Notes: a model not told the origin generated them from the letters alone. A stretch of DNA of 64,000 bases from Saccharomycopsis crataegensis (GCF_037102585.1 NW_027043819.1:2289793-2353792), one strand, 5' to 3'; numbered from the stretch's first letter, positions 21,355 through 33,103 are shown. Program-made: numbers and translations.

Positions 21355-24300
21355 ATGCCCCTACTGGACTTTTCGCCTCATGCTTCTGAACAAGAGCATA
21401 ATCTAATCGAGGAAAAGCGACGTGTTGCTCGTCGAGCATGTCTTAACTGTCGGAAGAAGAAAATAAAGTGTGACGGCGAACTTCATCAAGATGGGAAGTG
21501 TACTAGATGCAGAAACTTAGACCTTCCGTGTGAATTTATTGCCAGTTTAAGAGGAGGTCGTAGGAAGAAAAGAAATTTGGAGGATGATACGATGTCTACG
21601 ATATCGAGTAATAACGGTGATCACCTTTCAAGAAATGATTCAGAAATCAACAATAGAGCCTCACACATTCCATCATTTATAAGAAGTAACAAAATTGGCA
21701 GTGAAACTTTGCTTTCTGACCCTTTGTTCATGAAATCCAGTACTTTAGATTCAGATTTCCGTCTAGGGCAGATGAAGTCGCCCTCAAACTATGCCAATCT
21801 TGACAATTTGGATAATTCCAGCACTTACAGTCCCACAATTGATTCGTACCGTGATGAGTTCACTGGATTTCAGCGACAGCATCCACAACAAAAGAACCTA
21901 GATCCTCCTTTTGATGATGAAAAAGTTAAAGCTATTGTGGACTCCAGGCTCCAAGAAAGATTTTTTGATGGGTCACGAGCATCATATGGAAGGCCTTATC
22001 ATGACCATGGCCCTTTCAAGCACCATCATGACCACTTCGATGATCATCATCATCCTCCTCCTCCTCCTTTTTATGGCCCAGGGCCAAGCCATCATGGTCA
22101 CCCGGGTGATCGGGACCGTTTTGAACATTTTGGACATTTTGGACATTTCGGGCCTCACAGAGGCGGCCCTGGCCCTGGTCCTGGATCTAACGGTGCCCCT
22201 GGTCATTGGCAACATCACAGGTTTCATGAAGGACCGCCACCGCCACCTCCTGGGTTTTACCCACCAAATATGGAACCATTTCCACAACCTTACAAACGTC
22301 ACGAATTCGATTCACCAAGAGGGTATTCAAATGAATCAGTACTATCTGGTGGTGGAAAAAATCGTTCATCACGTTTTACCAATAGTTCTGACATATTTGG
22401 AAAGCCTACTTCAGAAGCTCTATCAGAATCTAAGAGCTCATCAGTATCATCTAAATATGATAAAGATATGCCAGCGACGTCAAACAACAATTATAAGGGG
22501 TATCGCACATTCTCAAATAATGGGACTGTGATATCAAAAAGAGAATCTACGTCCAACAGTTTATTATCATTAACTTTCACTCCCAGAATTTTAAAACTAT
22601 TTGACATGCCACCCTTAGAAGTAATTGAAAAGCTCTTTGATCTTTATTATATCTATGCTAATCCAAGAACCAACGCCTTACCAAACTCAAAGGAGCTATT
22701 TCTACTCCAGGAAATTCACAAAGCTTCGTTTCCTGAGAAGTGTTCCTCTATTTTTGCAATATTTGCTACCAGTTGTAGCCAACTCGATGATGAGGATTAT
22801 AATGATCCAGAATACTGGCTCCGTTTGGTTGCCAAATATTGGAAATATCAAACTAACAGTATTGAGCTGGTGTTTTTTTGCCTAAGTATCTTGATACCAT
22901 TTTCCTTTTCCGATTGCTCTTTACAAGTCTTTAGTTCGGGAAAAGAGTTTGATTTTCTCAATGTTTTGAACCAAACATCAATATTGCTTTCTAAAAGGTG
23001 TGGAAAGATTTTTGCGAATGATGGTGAAAATGGATTTGAAGCTGTGTTAGATAGTGCGAAATCATTGCAGGAAGTAGTGAAAGTCATTCAAGATATTAAC
23101 TCAATTTGGAATATTTGGATTACCCAATCTTTTTTTAAACTTTTGACTAATTGCAATGATGTCAACAGAACTTTCACTCATTATAATAATGGTTTCGTGG
23201 AAGAACTCCCATTTCCTATTGATGTGCCCTTACCTACTCCAACATCAATTCTATTAAAATTCTACGACAAGGTGTACAACGAACCAGGTGGCTTCCAGAA
23301 ATTTTACGAGCTTTCAATAACTCAAAAGAAGCAATATTTATACAATGAATTCGAATCAAAGTCAAAACTCACATATTTCAGAGACCTTGAGATGATGTTG
23401 GAAAATAAGGCTATAATTCAGTCCAGCGCAGTTTTAATTTTACTTTTAAAATTACACTGCGATATCGTAGATACTGATTCTGAGCATGTGAAAGATAGCA
23501 TTGCAAAAATCAAAGCTTTAGAATCAATATACTTCAAGGAATATAACTCAATGCTAAGAATAATGAAAAATGATGACATTGACATGTCTTTGATTGGGAT
23601 CAATTCTCATTTTTTGCTCTCCAAACTCGTGATATTGAATTCTAAATTTACTATTTTTGAATTTTCAGAGCAGGAAATACTTCCTGTTAGACCGAAAGCT
23701 ATTTTCAAATTGATTAAAAAGGCCAATTTCAATCACGCCGCTGAATCATCCACATCAATGATAAATCAAAAGCTTCATATTTTGAAATCACAGATTCTAC
23801 CAAAGATTTCTGGATATAGTATTCTTGAGTCTGTCAAAACTTATTTTTCAAGCAACGCTACAGAAAATTTCATCAACCTTATTGATGTAGTTAGTGCCGC
23901 ATTTGAACTAGATGATATCATTAAACTTGGGCAGGGAATAATATCTAGCAATGGCTCGAAGCAGCACACAGGCTACCAGAGCGTAGTTGCTTTGGAAGAC
24001 GACAAAGCTATTGATACAATGATACTGAGAATAAGTGATATAAATGAAGATATTCTTTTGAAGAGAGTTAATCTACCACCAGTGGCACCCAATAGTATTG
24101 GGCAGATTGCTGACTGCTGGACTCAATATCCTATGATTACTGATGTTATTACGCTTAGGTATGGTGTAATTATTGCTTCTACATTATTATTGAGTAGCCA
24201 ACTAGTTTTTCGACGCTCAGGCCTGAAATATGTTATCATTCAGAGATTTAATGAGAATGAACTTGCTACCATTGATCTAGTAGAGATGGGTCATACCTTA

Positions 24301-24513
24301 CCAGAGTCTAATTTCCTTACTGATCGTTTATTTAATGAGCGAGAGTTGATTTATTTATTGGATTCATTTTGTGGATTTTTGAAATACAGATGCGAGAAAG
24401 TATCCTGGGGAAATTCATTGTTAGAATATTATGCTATTCTCAATGAGATTAAAGAATATGGTATTGGTTTCATAAATACTGGGGCCACTGTCAACGATGA
24501 GGAGGAGTGGTGA
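21355..24513 (+). CDS. Zn2Cys6 transcription factor with His/Pro/Gly-rich region
   Basis: 1052 residues from the ATG at 21355. Residues about 28-60 form a Zn2Cys6 cluster with spacing CX2CX6CX9CX2CX6C (CLNCRKKKIKC, then CTRCRNLDLPC), followed by the basic RGGRRKKR. Residues about 220-315 are an unusual His/Asp/Pro/Gly-rich stretch (HHDHFDDHHHPPPPP, repeated FGHFGHFG). From about residue 410 to the end lies a helical region typical of fungal zinc-cluster regulators. A DNA-binding activator or repressor is certain in kind; its targets cannot be read from sequence. The His-rich stretch could bind metal but may be simple-sequence expansion. Confidence 0.88.
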   Translation: MPLLDFSPHASEQEHNLIEEKRRVARRACLNCRKKKIKCDGELHQDGKCTRCRNLDLPCEFIASLRGGRRKKRNLEDDTMSTISSNNGDHLSRNDSEINNRASHIPSFIRSNKIGSETLLSDPLFMKSSTLDSDFRLGQMKSPSNYANLDNLDNSSTYSPTIDSYRDEFTGFQRQHPQQKNLDPPFDDEKVKAIVDSRLQERFFDGSRASYGRPYHDHGPFKHHHDHFDDHHHPPPPPFYGPGPSHHGHPGDRDRFEHFGHFGHFGPHRGGPGPGPGSNGAPGHWQHHRFHEGPPPPPPGFYPPNMEPFPQPYKRHEFDSPRGYSNESVLSGGGKNRSSRFTNSSDIFGKPTSEALSESKSSSVSSKYDKDMPATSNNNYKGYRTFSNNGTVISKRESTSNSLLSLTFTPRILKLFDMPPLEVIEKLFDLYYIYANPRTNALPNSKELFLLQEIHKASFPEKCSSIFAIFATSCSQLDDEDYNDPEYWLRLVAKYWKYQTNSIELVFFCLSILIPFSFSDCSLQVFSSGKEFDFLNVLNQTSILLSKRCGKIFANDGENGFEAVLDSAKSLQEVVKVIQDINSIWNIWITQSFFKLLTNCNDVNRTFTHYNNGFVEELPFPIDVPLPTPTSILLKFYDKVYNEPGGFQKFYELSITQKKQYLYNEFESKSKLTYFRDLEMMLENKAIIQSSAVLILLLKLHCDIVDTDSEHVKDSIAKIKALESIYFKEYNSMLRIMKNDDIDMSLIGINSHFLLSKLVILNSKFTIFEFSEQEILPVRPKAIFKLIKKANFNHAAESSTSMINQKLHILKSQILPKISGYSILESVKTYFSSNATENFINLIDVVSAAFELDDIIKLGQGIISSNGSKQHTGYQSVVALEDDKAIDTMILRISDINEDILLKRVNLPPVAPNSIGQIADCWTQYPMITDVITLRYGVIIASTLLLSSQLVFRRSGLKYVIIQRFNENELATIDLVEMGHTLPESNFLTDRLFNERELIYLLDSFCGFLKYRCEKVSWGNSLLEYYAILNEIKEYGIGFINTGATVNDEEEW

Positions 24514-25272
24514 TACGATTTTGCGAGCAAAATTATACTGTATATATATATGGGTTAGGAATGCTTACTTTTCTATTTTTATGTGTTGATTTACTATATA
24601 TTCCATTAGTTAAATGATTTCATTGGAGTACCATAAATACCGCATCCCCATAATGTAGAGAAAGTATGCTTTTGTTTATTAGCAAATTCTGGTAGATATT
24701 ACAAAAAATCATAAAATTTAAACACTTATCTAACTCTGGTGTTTGGAAGTTCAAGTACTCGTGCAGTATTTTTGTATGCTCTACGTTCTGTCTGAAGCAT
24801 CAATAAATTATGAAAGTAGTCCTATATTACATAGAGACAATATACTAACCGCTCCAAGTCATATAATTTCGTCATAGATTGATAGTTCCTGAAACAAAAA
24901 AGTAATGAAATAGTTGCCTCTCTCCTAATTTATTGATATCACATTATAAAATAAATAAAATATAAGGCATATTATGTTAAATGAAACCGAGAGCCTAAGA
25001 ACATCAAAATCTATGTGGGGAAGGCAGAATTTTGAATTGTTATGAGCGCTGTCATTATGACCTTTGGCTTTGACACAAACGCGCCAAAAAGGAAATTTAA
25101 TGTATGGCGACTGATAAGGCTTGTATTCAGATAGATAACGGATTCTTGATGATAAAGGGGAGTTAGATCATCTAGTTTATGTGAAACCTGTGGTACTTCC
25201 CTGAAACTCTACCCCCATAGATCAAGATCATTTTTGGCTACATATTTATGAGCTGATAATTATTTACCTATA
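24514..25272. other. Intergenic
   Basis: AT-rich, with a short TA run at 24540. No gene is recognised. It contains the promoter of the downstream MFS gene. Confidence 0.45.
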
Positions 25273-26907
25273 ATGAGATACATACTTAGAACTTTTGAAA
25301 AATATGGAGCTCCTAAACCGTCACTGTGCGTGATTTTTGTGTATTCGACAATTGTTGGTCTCTGTTCAGGATTCCTTTATCTATATTCCAGCTGGGTACC
25401 GAATTTTGCCTCTCATCTAAAGCTAACTCCTGCAGAAACTGGCTATCTCACTATTATGTTCAGTGCGGGATCGACAGTGGGTGGCATTATTGTCGGTCAT
25501 ATTATTGATTCCTTTGGAACGGAAACAGGAACTTTGGTTGGTGGTGTATTGACAATTATTTCCCATTTGATACTTCGCTTCTTTTACATCCATGAAGTAA
25601 AAAATGTGGTTGTAATCTCGATATTTATAGGAATTTCAGCGTTTGCCGCCATTGGGCCGGAGTTTGCTGCCATGAAAGCCATGTCATCAACTTTTCCTGA
25701 AAACAAAGGGCTTGCCACTTCATGTGTTGTTGGTGCTTTTGCTTTGGGAGCATTGGTTTTTAGTACTGTTTTTGGTAGGATGGACACTCCGAATCTTTTG
25801 TTGGCAATTGGGTTAGGTAATGGCTTTATTCTTCTGGCTGGTGTTTTCTTTGTCAGAGAATTAGATATCAATGAAATCTACGAAATGATTGATCTGCCTG
25901 AAGAGTATCCTGGTGATTCCACTTCATCCTCGTTAATTAATTCTCCATGCTACCGAGACATTGATAATAATTATGATACTTTCAATCCAGGATATAACAC
26001 AGCAACTGAAAGTCCAAGCATCACTGATGAAAATTCTGAATCCAATAAAAAAACAAGCTCTGAGCTTCATGAAACTTCAATTCATTATCGTGCGTCTATG
26101 TCTGTTGATTCGACATCACAAGTTGAAACCATTGCAAATAATTTAGATATTGTGAACCCCCAACCACAATTTTTTATTGACCGAGTGAACTATAAGCTCA
26201 AAGAATTTACTGATGGGCTAATTTTTCAAATTTTCTCTTCAAGATTATTCTTTTTGACTTTTCTCTCATTGGCATTTCTCGTTTCTGTTGGTCAAACCTA
26301 CATTTTTTCTGTAGGTTATGTTGTTCAGAATCAATACTTTAATCCAGATTATAGTTATACCATATCTCAGCAAGATTATCAAAATGCTCAAGTGAAAATA
26401 TTCTCGTTTTGCAATTTCGCTGGACGCTTTGCTTCTGGCTACTTTTCTGATATTCTTGTGTCAAGGTTCCAGGTTCAACGTCTTTGGAATATCACCATTT
26501 GCGTGTGCTTATTATTTCTTGCTCAGGTGCTCTTGACGCAATTGAATAACTTGGATCATCTTTACATTATTTCATTGATTACTGGGTTTGCCTTTGGAAT
26601 AATATATGGCACATTTCCGCCTACAGTAAGTGACTATTACAGTTCAACTGTTTACAGTACAGTTTGGGGAACTGTAACTATTGGTCCAATGGTCACTAAT
26701 GCCATACTTACCAGGTACTTTTCCTACAATATGGAAAAAAATGGAAATTTTGATGATGAACTTCAACAGTTTGTTTGTTATGAGGGAGTAGATTGCTATA
26801 AAAATACATTTTATATGACCCAGGGATTTTGCATCTGTGGATTAGTAATTGTGTTGTATACCATTTGGTATAAAAAGCACATTTTGAAAGACAAGGTTTT
26901 CACATAA
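25273..26907 (+). CDS. Major facilitator transporter, nodulin-like type
   Basis: 544 residues with about 12 predicted membrane helices in two halves. A long hydrophilic loop rich in Ser, Asn and acidic residues (about 215-310) separates them. FSAGSTVGGIIVGHIIDSFG between helices 2 and 3 is the MFS motif-A position, and the overall pattern (LYLYSSWVPNFASHLKLT, KGLATSCVVGAFALG) is that of the nodulin-like/monocarboxylate-like branch, as in S. cerevisiae YMR155W or Mch1. The substrate cannot be inferred. The ATG at 25273 immediately precedes a basic N-terminus and helix 1. Confidence 0.8.
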   Translation: MRYILRTFEKYGAPKPSLCVIFVYSTIVGLCSGFLYLYSSWVPNFASHLKLTPAETGYLTIMFSAGSTVGGIIVGHIIDSFGTETGTLVGGVLTIISHLILRFFYIHEVKNVVVISIFIGISAFAAIGPEFAAMKAMSSTFPENKGLATSCVVGAFALGALVFSTVFGRMDTPNLLLAIGLGNGFILLAGVFFVRELDINEIYEMIDLPEEYPGDSTSSSLINSPCYRDIDNNYDTFNPGYNTATESPSITDENSESNKKTSSELHETSIHYRASMSVDSTSQVETIANNLDIVNPQPQFFIDRVNYKLKEFTDGLIFQIFSSRLFFLTFLSLAFLVSVGQTYIFSVGYVVQNQYFNPDYSYTISQQDYQNAQVKIFSFCNFAGRFASGYFSDILVSRFQVQRLWNITICVCLLFLAQVLLTQLNNLDHLYIISLITGFAFGIIYGTFPPTVSDYYSSTVYSTVWGTVTIGPMVTNAILTRYFSYNMEKNGNFDDELQQFVCYEGVDCYKNTFYMTQGFCICGLVIVLYTIWYKKHILKDKVFT

Positions 26908-27174
26908 GTATTTCTTGGCTTGGATTATGTATATTTTTTTTGTCTCCGTCCCTTTTGTTTTTTTTCTTTACTTGCTTGTTTTCTTTGATTCTTCGTATAT
27001 TTGGTTCAAGGTAATTTTTAGCTTTTTTGCTTTATTTTGTGCTGTCATTTAGACCGTTTACACTTTTACACTATCTTTATCTTCATAATTATTGTAATAT
27101 ACATTATCAGTACAAAAAAAAAAAAAATAACAACAAATTAAATCAAAACCAGCTCAAAAAAAAACCACTCTTCA

Positions 27175-27709
27175 TCATTTTGTCACACCTTTGCCCTTCT
27201 TCTTATTTTTTTTCTTCTCCTTTTTCTTCAAGCCCGTGATTCCAGACTTCAAAACATTGGTATATTCTTTCCAAAAGTTTTCCAATTTGTCATTAGTAAC
27301 TACTGTGGAGTACTTAAGTTTCTTTGATTTATCACTGGCGCCATCCGTGATACGAAATAATATAGCGTAGTTTTCAGAATCCTTGATTATCTGGAAAGGA
27401 GTATTTTCACTAACTGATGCTGATCCACTCACAGAGTTTTGTGGTAGTTCCTGTTTTCCAGTGACTTCATCATATGGAATATCTGTTTGAAAAGTTAGTA
27501 AAAACGAACAATAATTACCCATCTTCAAATCAATAAAACCAACTTACACCTTTTTTGGGTCAAATAGAGCGATGACTGGGACAGGTTTGCACTAGTCAAT
27601 AGCTTCCCCACTTCTGTCAAAAACTAGTTACTATTAGTAAAAGGAACCAACCCGATGAAGATTTTATCAATACAGCTATCCTTACCTGTTTATTATCTAC
27701 TCTTCCCAT
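27175..27709 (-). CDS. SRP14: Signal recognition particle subunit SRP14 (two introns)
   Basis: Three exons on the minus strand, 27709-27686, 27623-27548 and 27482-27175, give 135 residues. Intron 1 has donor GTAAGG and acceptor TAG. Intron 2 has donor GTAAGT, branch TACTAAC and acceptor CAG. The spliced product starts MGRVDNKQFLTEVGKLL and continues through SLYLTQKRYIPYDE. The C-terminal half has the SRP14 hallmarks YAILFRITDGASDKSKK, then STVV, FWKEYTNVLKSGITGLKKK and a lysine-rich tail. SRP14 binds the Alu domain of SRP RNA and mediates elongation arrest. Exon 1 is only 24 bases, so its assignment is slightly less certain. The gene is divergent from UBX2 with 203 bp between starts. Confidence 0.9.
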
Positions 27710-27912
27710 GTTATTGCGTTTGTAACCTTACCGACTCTCCACTGGATGCCCTCTTGTATGAAAATTTCGATTTGGCACGATTATTGATTTCTCTGGCGCG
27801 CTCGTAACCAAAAAAAACCTGTTCATCTCGCAGCATATCAAAACGAAAGGGTACTTTTAAGAACCATATCCATATCTCTATTATTGTGCCTCCTGTGTCC
27901 TGCTATTTTTCC

Positions 27913-29700
27913 ATGCTTACTATTCAGGAAGAGGAAATCTTGAGAACATTCCGCTCTATTGTCAATTATCAAGGTGAAGAAGCCTCCGCAATATCCATCC
28001 TCAGCTCCAACAATTGGGAGCTTGAACCAGCAATACTACAATACGTCAATAATAACACACAATACTATCAGAATCTCGCTCAGCAGGCACTGAGAACTTC
28101 CCTTAACAGAAATATGAATAATTCTACGTCAGTAGAAGACCCACAGGCTCGTTCGGAAATAAGTTTCATTACAAGAGCTCGTGATTGGCTTAATTTAACT
28201 TCCAGTGACCAAGCGCAACTTTCAGGAAGCTTTCTTGAGGATCCACCCAGAGCAAGCACCAGTGGAGTCATCATGTATTATGCCACTAGAGTGATAACAT
28301 TCGTATTCATTTTACCTCTTTTTATTGTCTACAAGCTTACACCCTTGCTATTGCTGCTTGTCATTCATATTCTTCAGCGGCTTATTAGATTGAAAAATCG
28401 TGTGCTGTTTCTTATTAATAAGGATTCTGGAGCAGTATCCAATCAGGGTGTACTTTTTGGTAACCACCTGTCCAAGAGGGTAGACCCAATTGATACTGCT
28501 AGACAATTCATTGATGATTTCGAAAATGATGTGGTCAGAATTCTTGATGTTGGCGGTGATATTGAAAATGCGTACTCAAATGTTCTGAAACCCAATTTCT
28601 TTGAAGGCGGTTATACTCAAGCATTATATTTAGCCAAAAGGGATGCAAAATGGCTACTTGTTTACCTTCAAAGTGATGATCATGATGATAAGGACAAGTT
28701 CATCAAGAACATTCTATTAAGTCAACGTTTCAACAAATTCCTTTCCGGCAATGACATTGTGTTGTGGGGAGGTAATGTAAAGCAAAGTGAGGGATTTCAA
28801 ACAGCAAATGGCTTAAGTTGTACTCGATTTCCCTTTTTAGCTTTGCTTTGTTTGACTACTCAAACTACAACTACCACCCAAGGAGTACTGTCGGGCTCTC
28901 CGGTTCTCTCAGTTGTATCTCATATTCAGGGATATCATCCACTCAAAAAAATATTAGTTAAATTCAATCAACAAATTGAAAGATTTGAGCCAAAGTTAAT
29001 AGAAATTCGAGCAACTTTACGAGAAAGAGAATTGAGCAGATTAATCACTGAACAACAAGATTTAGCTTATCAAAGCTCATTACTCAAGGACCAATTGAAG
29101 AAACAAGTCAAACAACTCAAGCAAAAAAATAATAAATTAGTTTCTCAATTTGTACCCTTCAAACTCAAGCAGTTTGCAGAAAGTTCTCAGATCAAGAAAT
29201 CACTTGACAGATCTGTGGATTCTAGTGAGTTTTATTCAAGAATTGCGGTTAGATTACCAAGTGGTGAAAGGATGGTTACATTTTTCGATCGGTCTTTGTC
29301 AGTTACTGATTTGTATTTGTACATCCAATTCCAAATAAATGGATTTTTCATCAAGGAAATAAATGCTCGCCCATCTGAAATGCTACTCATAAATTGGGAA
29401 ATTTTGAAGGATTATTTGTCACATTTGGATACCGGTGAGGCCTATGTTCCACCCAGCACATATTCAGACATTAGTGAAAGTGTGGATGAGGACGTTGCCG
29501 TTCTGGTTTACAGGGTATCTTTCGTACTCTTTAGCCTGTTCCCCAAGAGGGAACTCCCATTTGATGATAAACAGATTGGTCAAATTGAATTTCTTGTCCC
29601 TGATGGCAACTTGATTGTGGAAGAAAAGGATGACATTGATAATGGCGGTGATGAAGCAGATATTGAAGGACAATTGGGTGCGACAATTTATGGTAATTAA
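27913..29700 (+). CDS. UBX2: UBX-domain membrane adaptor of Cdc48 (FAF2/Ubx2 type)
   Basis: 595 residues from the ATG at 27913. Domain order: UBA-like (1-45: EEEILRTFRSIVNYQGEEAS), a membrane hairpin (about 118-160: VITFVFILPLFIVYKL, PLLLLLVIHILQ), a UAS thioredoxin-like domain (about 215-345: AKRDAKWLLVYLQSDDHDD), a charged coiled coil (about 355-425) and a C-terminal UBX domain (about 435-560: YSRIAVRLPSGERMV, then FPKRELPF). This is the arrangement of yeast Ubx2 and human FAF2, which anchor Cdc48/p97 at the ER for ERAD. Ubx3 of the Dsc ligase is the alternative, but length and UBA favour Ubx2. CTG 29536-29538 lies where UBX domains have Ser, Thr, Asn or Pro before FPK/R. Confidence 0.82.
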   Translation: MLTIQEEEILRTFRSIVNYQGEEASAISILSSNNWELEPAILQYVNNNTQYYQNLAQQALRTSLNRNMNNSTSVEDPQARSEISFITRARDWLNLTSSDQAQLSGSFLEDPPRASTSGVIMYYATRVITFVFILPLFIVYKLTPLLLLLVIHILQRLIRLKNRVLFLINKDSGAVSNQGVLFGNHLSKRVDPIDTARQFIDDFENDVVRILDVGGDIENAYSNVLKPNFFEGGYTQALYLAKRDAKWLLVYLQSDDHDDKDKFIKNILLSQRFNKFLSGNDIVLWGGNVKQSEGFQTANGLSCTRFPFLALLCLTTQTTTTTQGVLSGSPVLSVVSHIQGYHPLKKILVKFNQQIERFEPKLIEIRATLRERELSRLITEQQDLAYQSSLLKDQLKKQVKQLKQKNNKLVSQFVPFKLKQFAESSQIKKSLDRSVDSSEFYSRIAVRLPSGERMVTFFDRSLSVTDLYLYIQFQINGFFIKEINARPSEMLLINWEILKDYLSHLDTGEAYVPPSTYSDISESVDEDVAVLVYRVSFVLFSLFPKRELPFDDKQIGQIEFLVPDGNLIVEEKDDIDNGGDEADIEGQLGATIYGN

Positions 29701-30775
29701 ATGAATGAACGAAACAATAAACCCTTGCTGAATGAATAGAGAACAAATACTCACAGAGATATTCTTTCCGCAATACATTTTCCGTAATAAGGGCATTGCT
29801 GTAGATATCATGATCGAGTTATTGCTGCAGTGTCATGTTCAAGGCGATGAGTGCGGCAGCATGTGTGGGTGGGCGATGTACTATTGCTATGGTACATCTA
29901 TGTATACTATAGTATGTACTACATACTACTAATATGGTCACCCTACTTTACATTTTATCGTGTTAAGTTATTTTACTGTTTAATATTATTTGTCTTCCTT
30001 ATTATTATTATAAGACAAGAACCAATCCTCTTATTATTATTCATTTAATACATTTACCTTTGATTTATTACTGAAACCGGAAATATGTTGTCGACTTCGC
30101 GCGATTATGGCTTGTAGTAGGGTAAGATCCATCCGGTCGGTGGTAGCGGCGGATGATCGGATTTAAGATAATTCTGGATTAATACAAACAATAACTTAAT
30201 AAAGTTAACAACGTAGCAAAATATAATAATTGAATAATGCGTTGTCTCTCTAAAAATGGTAGAGAGATAATAAAAGTAGACTAAGTAAAATAAATAGAAT
30301 GTAAGAAAATATGGGTTAGAAGTAATGGTATTATGGCTAACAGCACTCTGGGGGTGGTGTTAGCAAAAAGTGCACAAGTACGACTAGTATAAAAGCGATG
30401 ACATGATAGGAAGACCGGGTGACATTTAATTTAATTAAGATGCATCGTGCTTAAAAATTTCACGTATGTTTGGAACGGTAATTACTATCGTAGATTTATC
30501 ATAAATATTATTAGCATTGTCAGTATTACTGGCGCTGGTGATAGTGCTATTATCACTATTGGTATTACTACTATTTTTTTATTTTTATTTTTACTGCATT
30601 ATTGCCATTATTACTACAAGGGGACCACCCCAATCAGAGCAATTCCCAAAAGTGAAATATTATCAACAAGACCCCAAAAGCCTAAATAAACCAAACTGAA
30701 GTGCTGATAATCCAAATAAAGCCGCTTGGGGAAGAACTACTTCATGATAAATTAAAAATCTTAAAATATTATAAT
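29701..30775. other. 1-kb gene-free stretch
   Basis: Low-complexity AT and ATT runs. No gene is recognised. It contains the promoter of the next zinc-cluster gene. Confidence 0.45.
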
Positions 30776-32921
30776 ATGGACTCCTTCCCAGAAGCTTTCT
30801 GCAAAGTCAAAAAGGCTTCAGTACCTTCCTCGGTCAAAAATAAAAGAAAAACTCACAAAAAGTCGAGAAATGGTTGTGTTGTATGTAAACAGAGGCGTAT
30901 CAAGTGTGACGAATCACATCCAAGCTGTGCAAATTGTGAAAAGAAAAAATTGAGCTGCCGTTATTTGTCTGAGAAAGAAAGAAGTTACCAAAAAGCATTG
31001 AAATTCAAAGACATGACGTCTACTTTCTCCATGGATCTAATTCCAAAAGCCCCCGGAAACATAAAAATTATACCCTCAGAAAAATCAGAGATCCTCTTTC
31101 TGTTTGAAAATGAGGTTTCAAATTCCAGTGAGTTGGCTCAACCGTCGTTACCTAAGGCTAATACCAATTCTGAATCATCTTGCTCCAATACTTTTACCGA
31201 TGCCACCAAAAGGTCCATGCCTGAGTGTTCATCACAAATGAAGCCACTGACGATGCCATGTATCCCACCAAAAATGACCAAACCGTTCTTCACCCCAAAT
31301 GTAGATCCCTTAATTTTCCCTAGTGCAAAATCGAAAAAAAGAATTATCAATGATAATAAAAATTTTGACACTTTGCTCCAAGATTATGGATTCATGTCAG
31401 ATTTTGTGATTGCTTTACGTGATTATTTCTATGGACCTTACTGTGAAGCAGTTTATCAATCTGAAGTTAAAATCCAAGCAATCCACAAACTATTCGATGA
31501 TGTTGGCCGAAAACATCTGTTTGTGCGTCATATATATCTTGCTCTTGCTGCTTTACATATCTATCACACTTGTGAATTCATTGATGAGAATAAACCTGAA
31601 AAGTTTGTTGCCCATGACTTTCTTCAAAAGTTTCCAGAAATTGACAAATATTTCTTATTTCAAGTATCTATTATACATAAAAACAAAAGTCTAGAGGTCC
31701 TTCAACCCTTGCTAACTGATGGTGACTTGAAGGCAATTCTTGATGAAGTTGCTGCTGAAGCTTTGATGGTTACTTGTGCACTGGTTTCATTCCATATGGC
31801 TTGCCTTGCAGGTGTAGATCTTATCGATCTTAGATTTTATCAATCACTCAAATCTGTGATAATGCTCAGTACTCTTGAGGATGGGTATGGATGGAAACGG
31901 TTCCCTAAGGAAATAATCCAGCACTATACTCTCAAACCAAAAAATGAGGATTTGCAAAAAATGGAATCGATTTTACCTGCAAATATTTATGGAATATTGA
32001 ACGTGCAAGATTTTGAGGTTCAACAAGGTAAGGTAAAGATTCTTTCTAATGGTGCATCATCTAATCTGAAGATTTTGAAAGAAAAGTGGCACAAGAGGCA
32101 CACTGCGGGATATGCAGCCTCACTTCATGGTAAGGCCACGGGCAACAAGAATGATAAGATCAAGCAAACTAGTAAGCTTGCTATCCAGAGTATTCTTAAT
32201 GCTTATTCTGATGATGAATGTTGTGACTCTGATGATGGCAAAGAGGAACCTAGAGACGATCAAAACTCTGAAAACATAAGATATAATGTTTTAAAGATTG
32301 AAAAGGAATATGAAATTAGTGATGATGACTTCAACTACGATAATGATACCACTGAGGAAGATGTGTTTGATGAATCGAATTTGATATCTAACTTTGAGAA
32401 GAGTACGCAGTCTGATATGATAAAATGTTGTAATTTCCCAACATACGTTGTTTACTCCAAAGATGAATATGGTAACGTTACAAAGAAGCTTCGTTATGAA
32501 CAAGTTTATCGCGATCTATTAGATTTGATCATTGAACGCTCGTACGTCCGTGAGAAAGTGGGGGATGAAGATCCTATGCCTTTCCTTTTTGGCTTTTCTA
32601 CCAGTGTATCATGTAACGATAATATTCTTTATTTGTTACATCATAAAGATCCTCGAATTTTGGTGATTCTAAGTTATTTTTATTCTTTGATATCTAATAT
32701 GAGAGATATTTGGTGGTACAAAAGTATAATAGATATTTTTGATTATTTACATGTCGTATTGAGTGAAGATTGGAGAGAATGGATAAAGGCATCATCTGAC
32801 AAAGTTCGTGAGAATGATTGGAGAGCTAGGAAAAAGAAAGTAGAACCAATGGTTGCGAAAGGATTCGCTAATCATAAAAAGTCAGAGAATTCGGTAAATC
32901 GTTGGAGAAGAAAGTATGAGC

Positions 32922-33009
<88 letters not shown>

Positions 33010-33103
33010 TATCTATGATCAAGGCGAGACTATGGTCGGTGTTTCATTTTCAAGAACTGTTGCCAGCACACCATATAATGGAGGTGATGTCTATATGAGG
33101 TAA
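30776..33103 (+). CDS. Zn2Cys6 transcription factor with pure CAA polyglutamine tract
   Basis: 775 residues from the ATG at 30776. The Zn2Cys6 cluster (about 33-61) has spacing CX2CX6CX6CX2CX6C: CVVCKQRRIKC, then CANCEKKKLSC, preceded by HKKSRNG. This is the style of the Upc2/Ecm22 sterol-regulator class. A helical region (about 205-360: YLALAALHIYH, LMVTCALVSFHMACLAG) also matches that class. An acidic stretch lies at about 480-550. Residues 716-744 are about 29 glutamines, all encoded by CAA. I would not call it UPC2: the ligand-binding C-terminus cannot be confirmed by eye. Confidence 0.85.
32921..33007 (+). repeat. Uninterrupted (CAA)29 tract inside a coding region
   Basis: About 29 identical CAA codons with no CAG interruption, ending in CAT. 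Such pure tracts are length-unstable. An Asn-run open frame in the +1 register is a shadow of it. Confidence 0.95.

Noticed and set aside
21911-22531. 206-codon frame overlapping the zinc-cluster gene
   Set aside because: Shadow frame in the His/Pro-rich region; no motif, and the zinc-cluster frame is clearly the real one.
32916-33098. Open frame with a run of about 30 Asn
   Set aside because: Off-frame reading of the CAA tract of the zinc-cluster gene.
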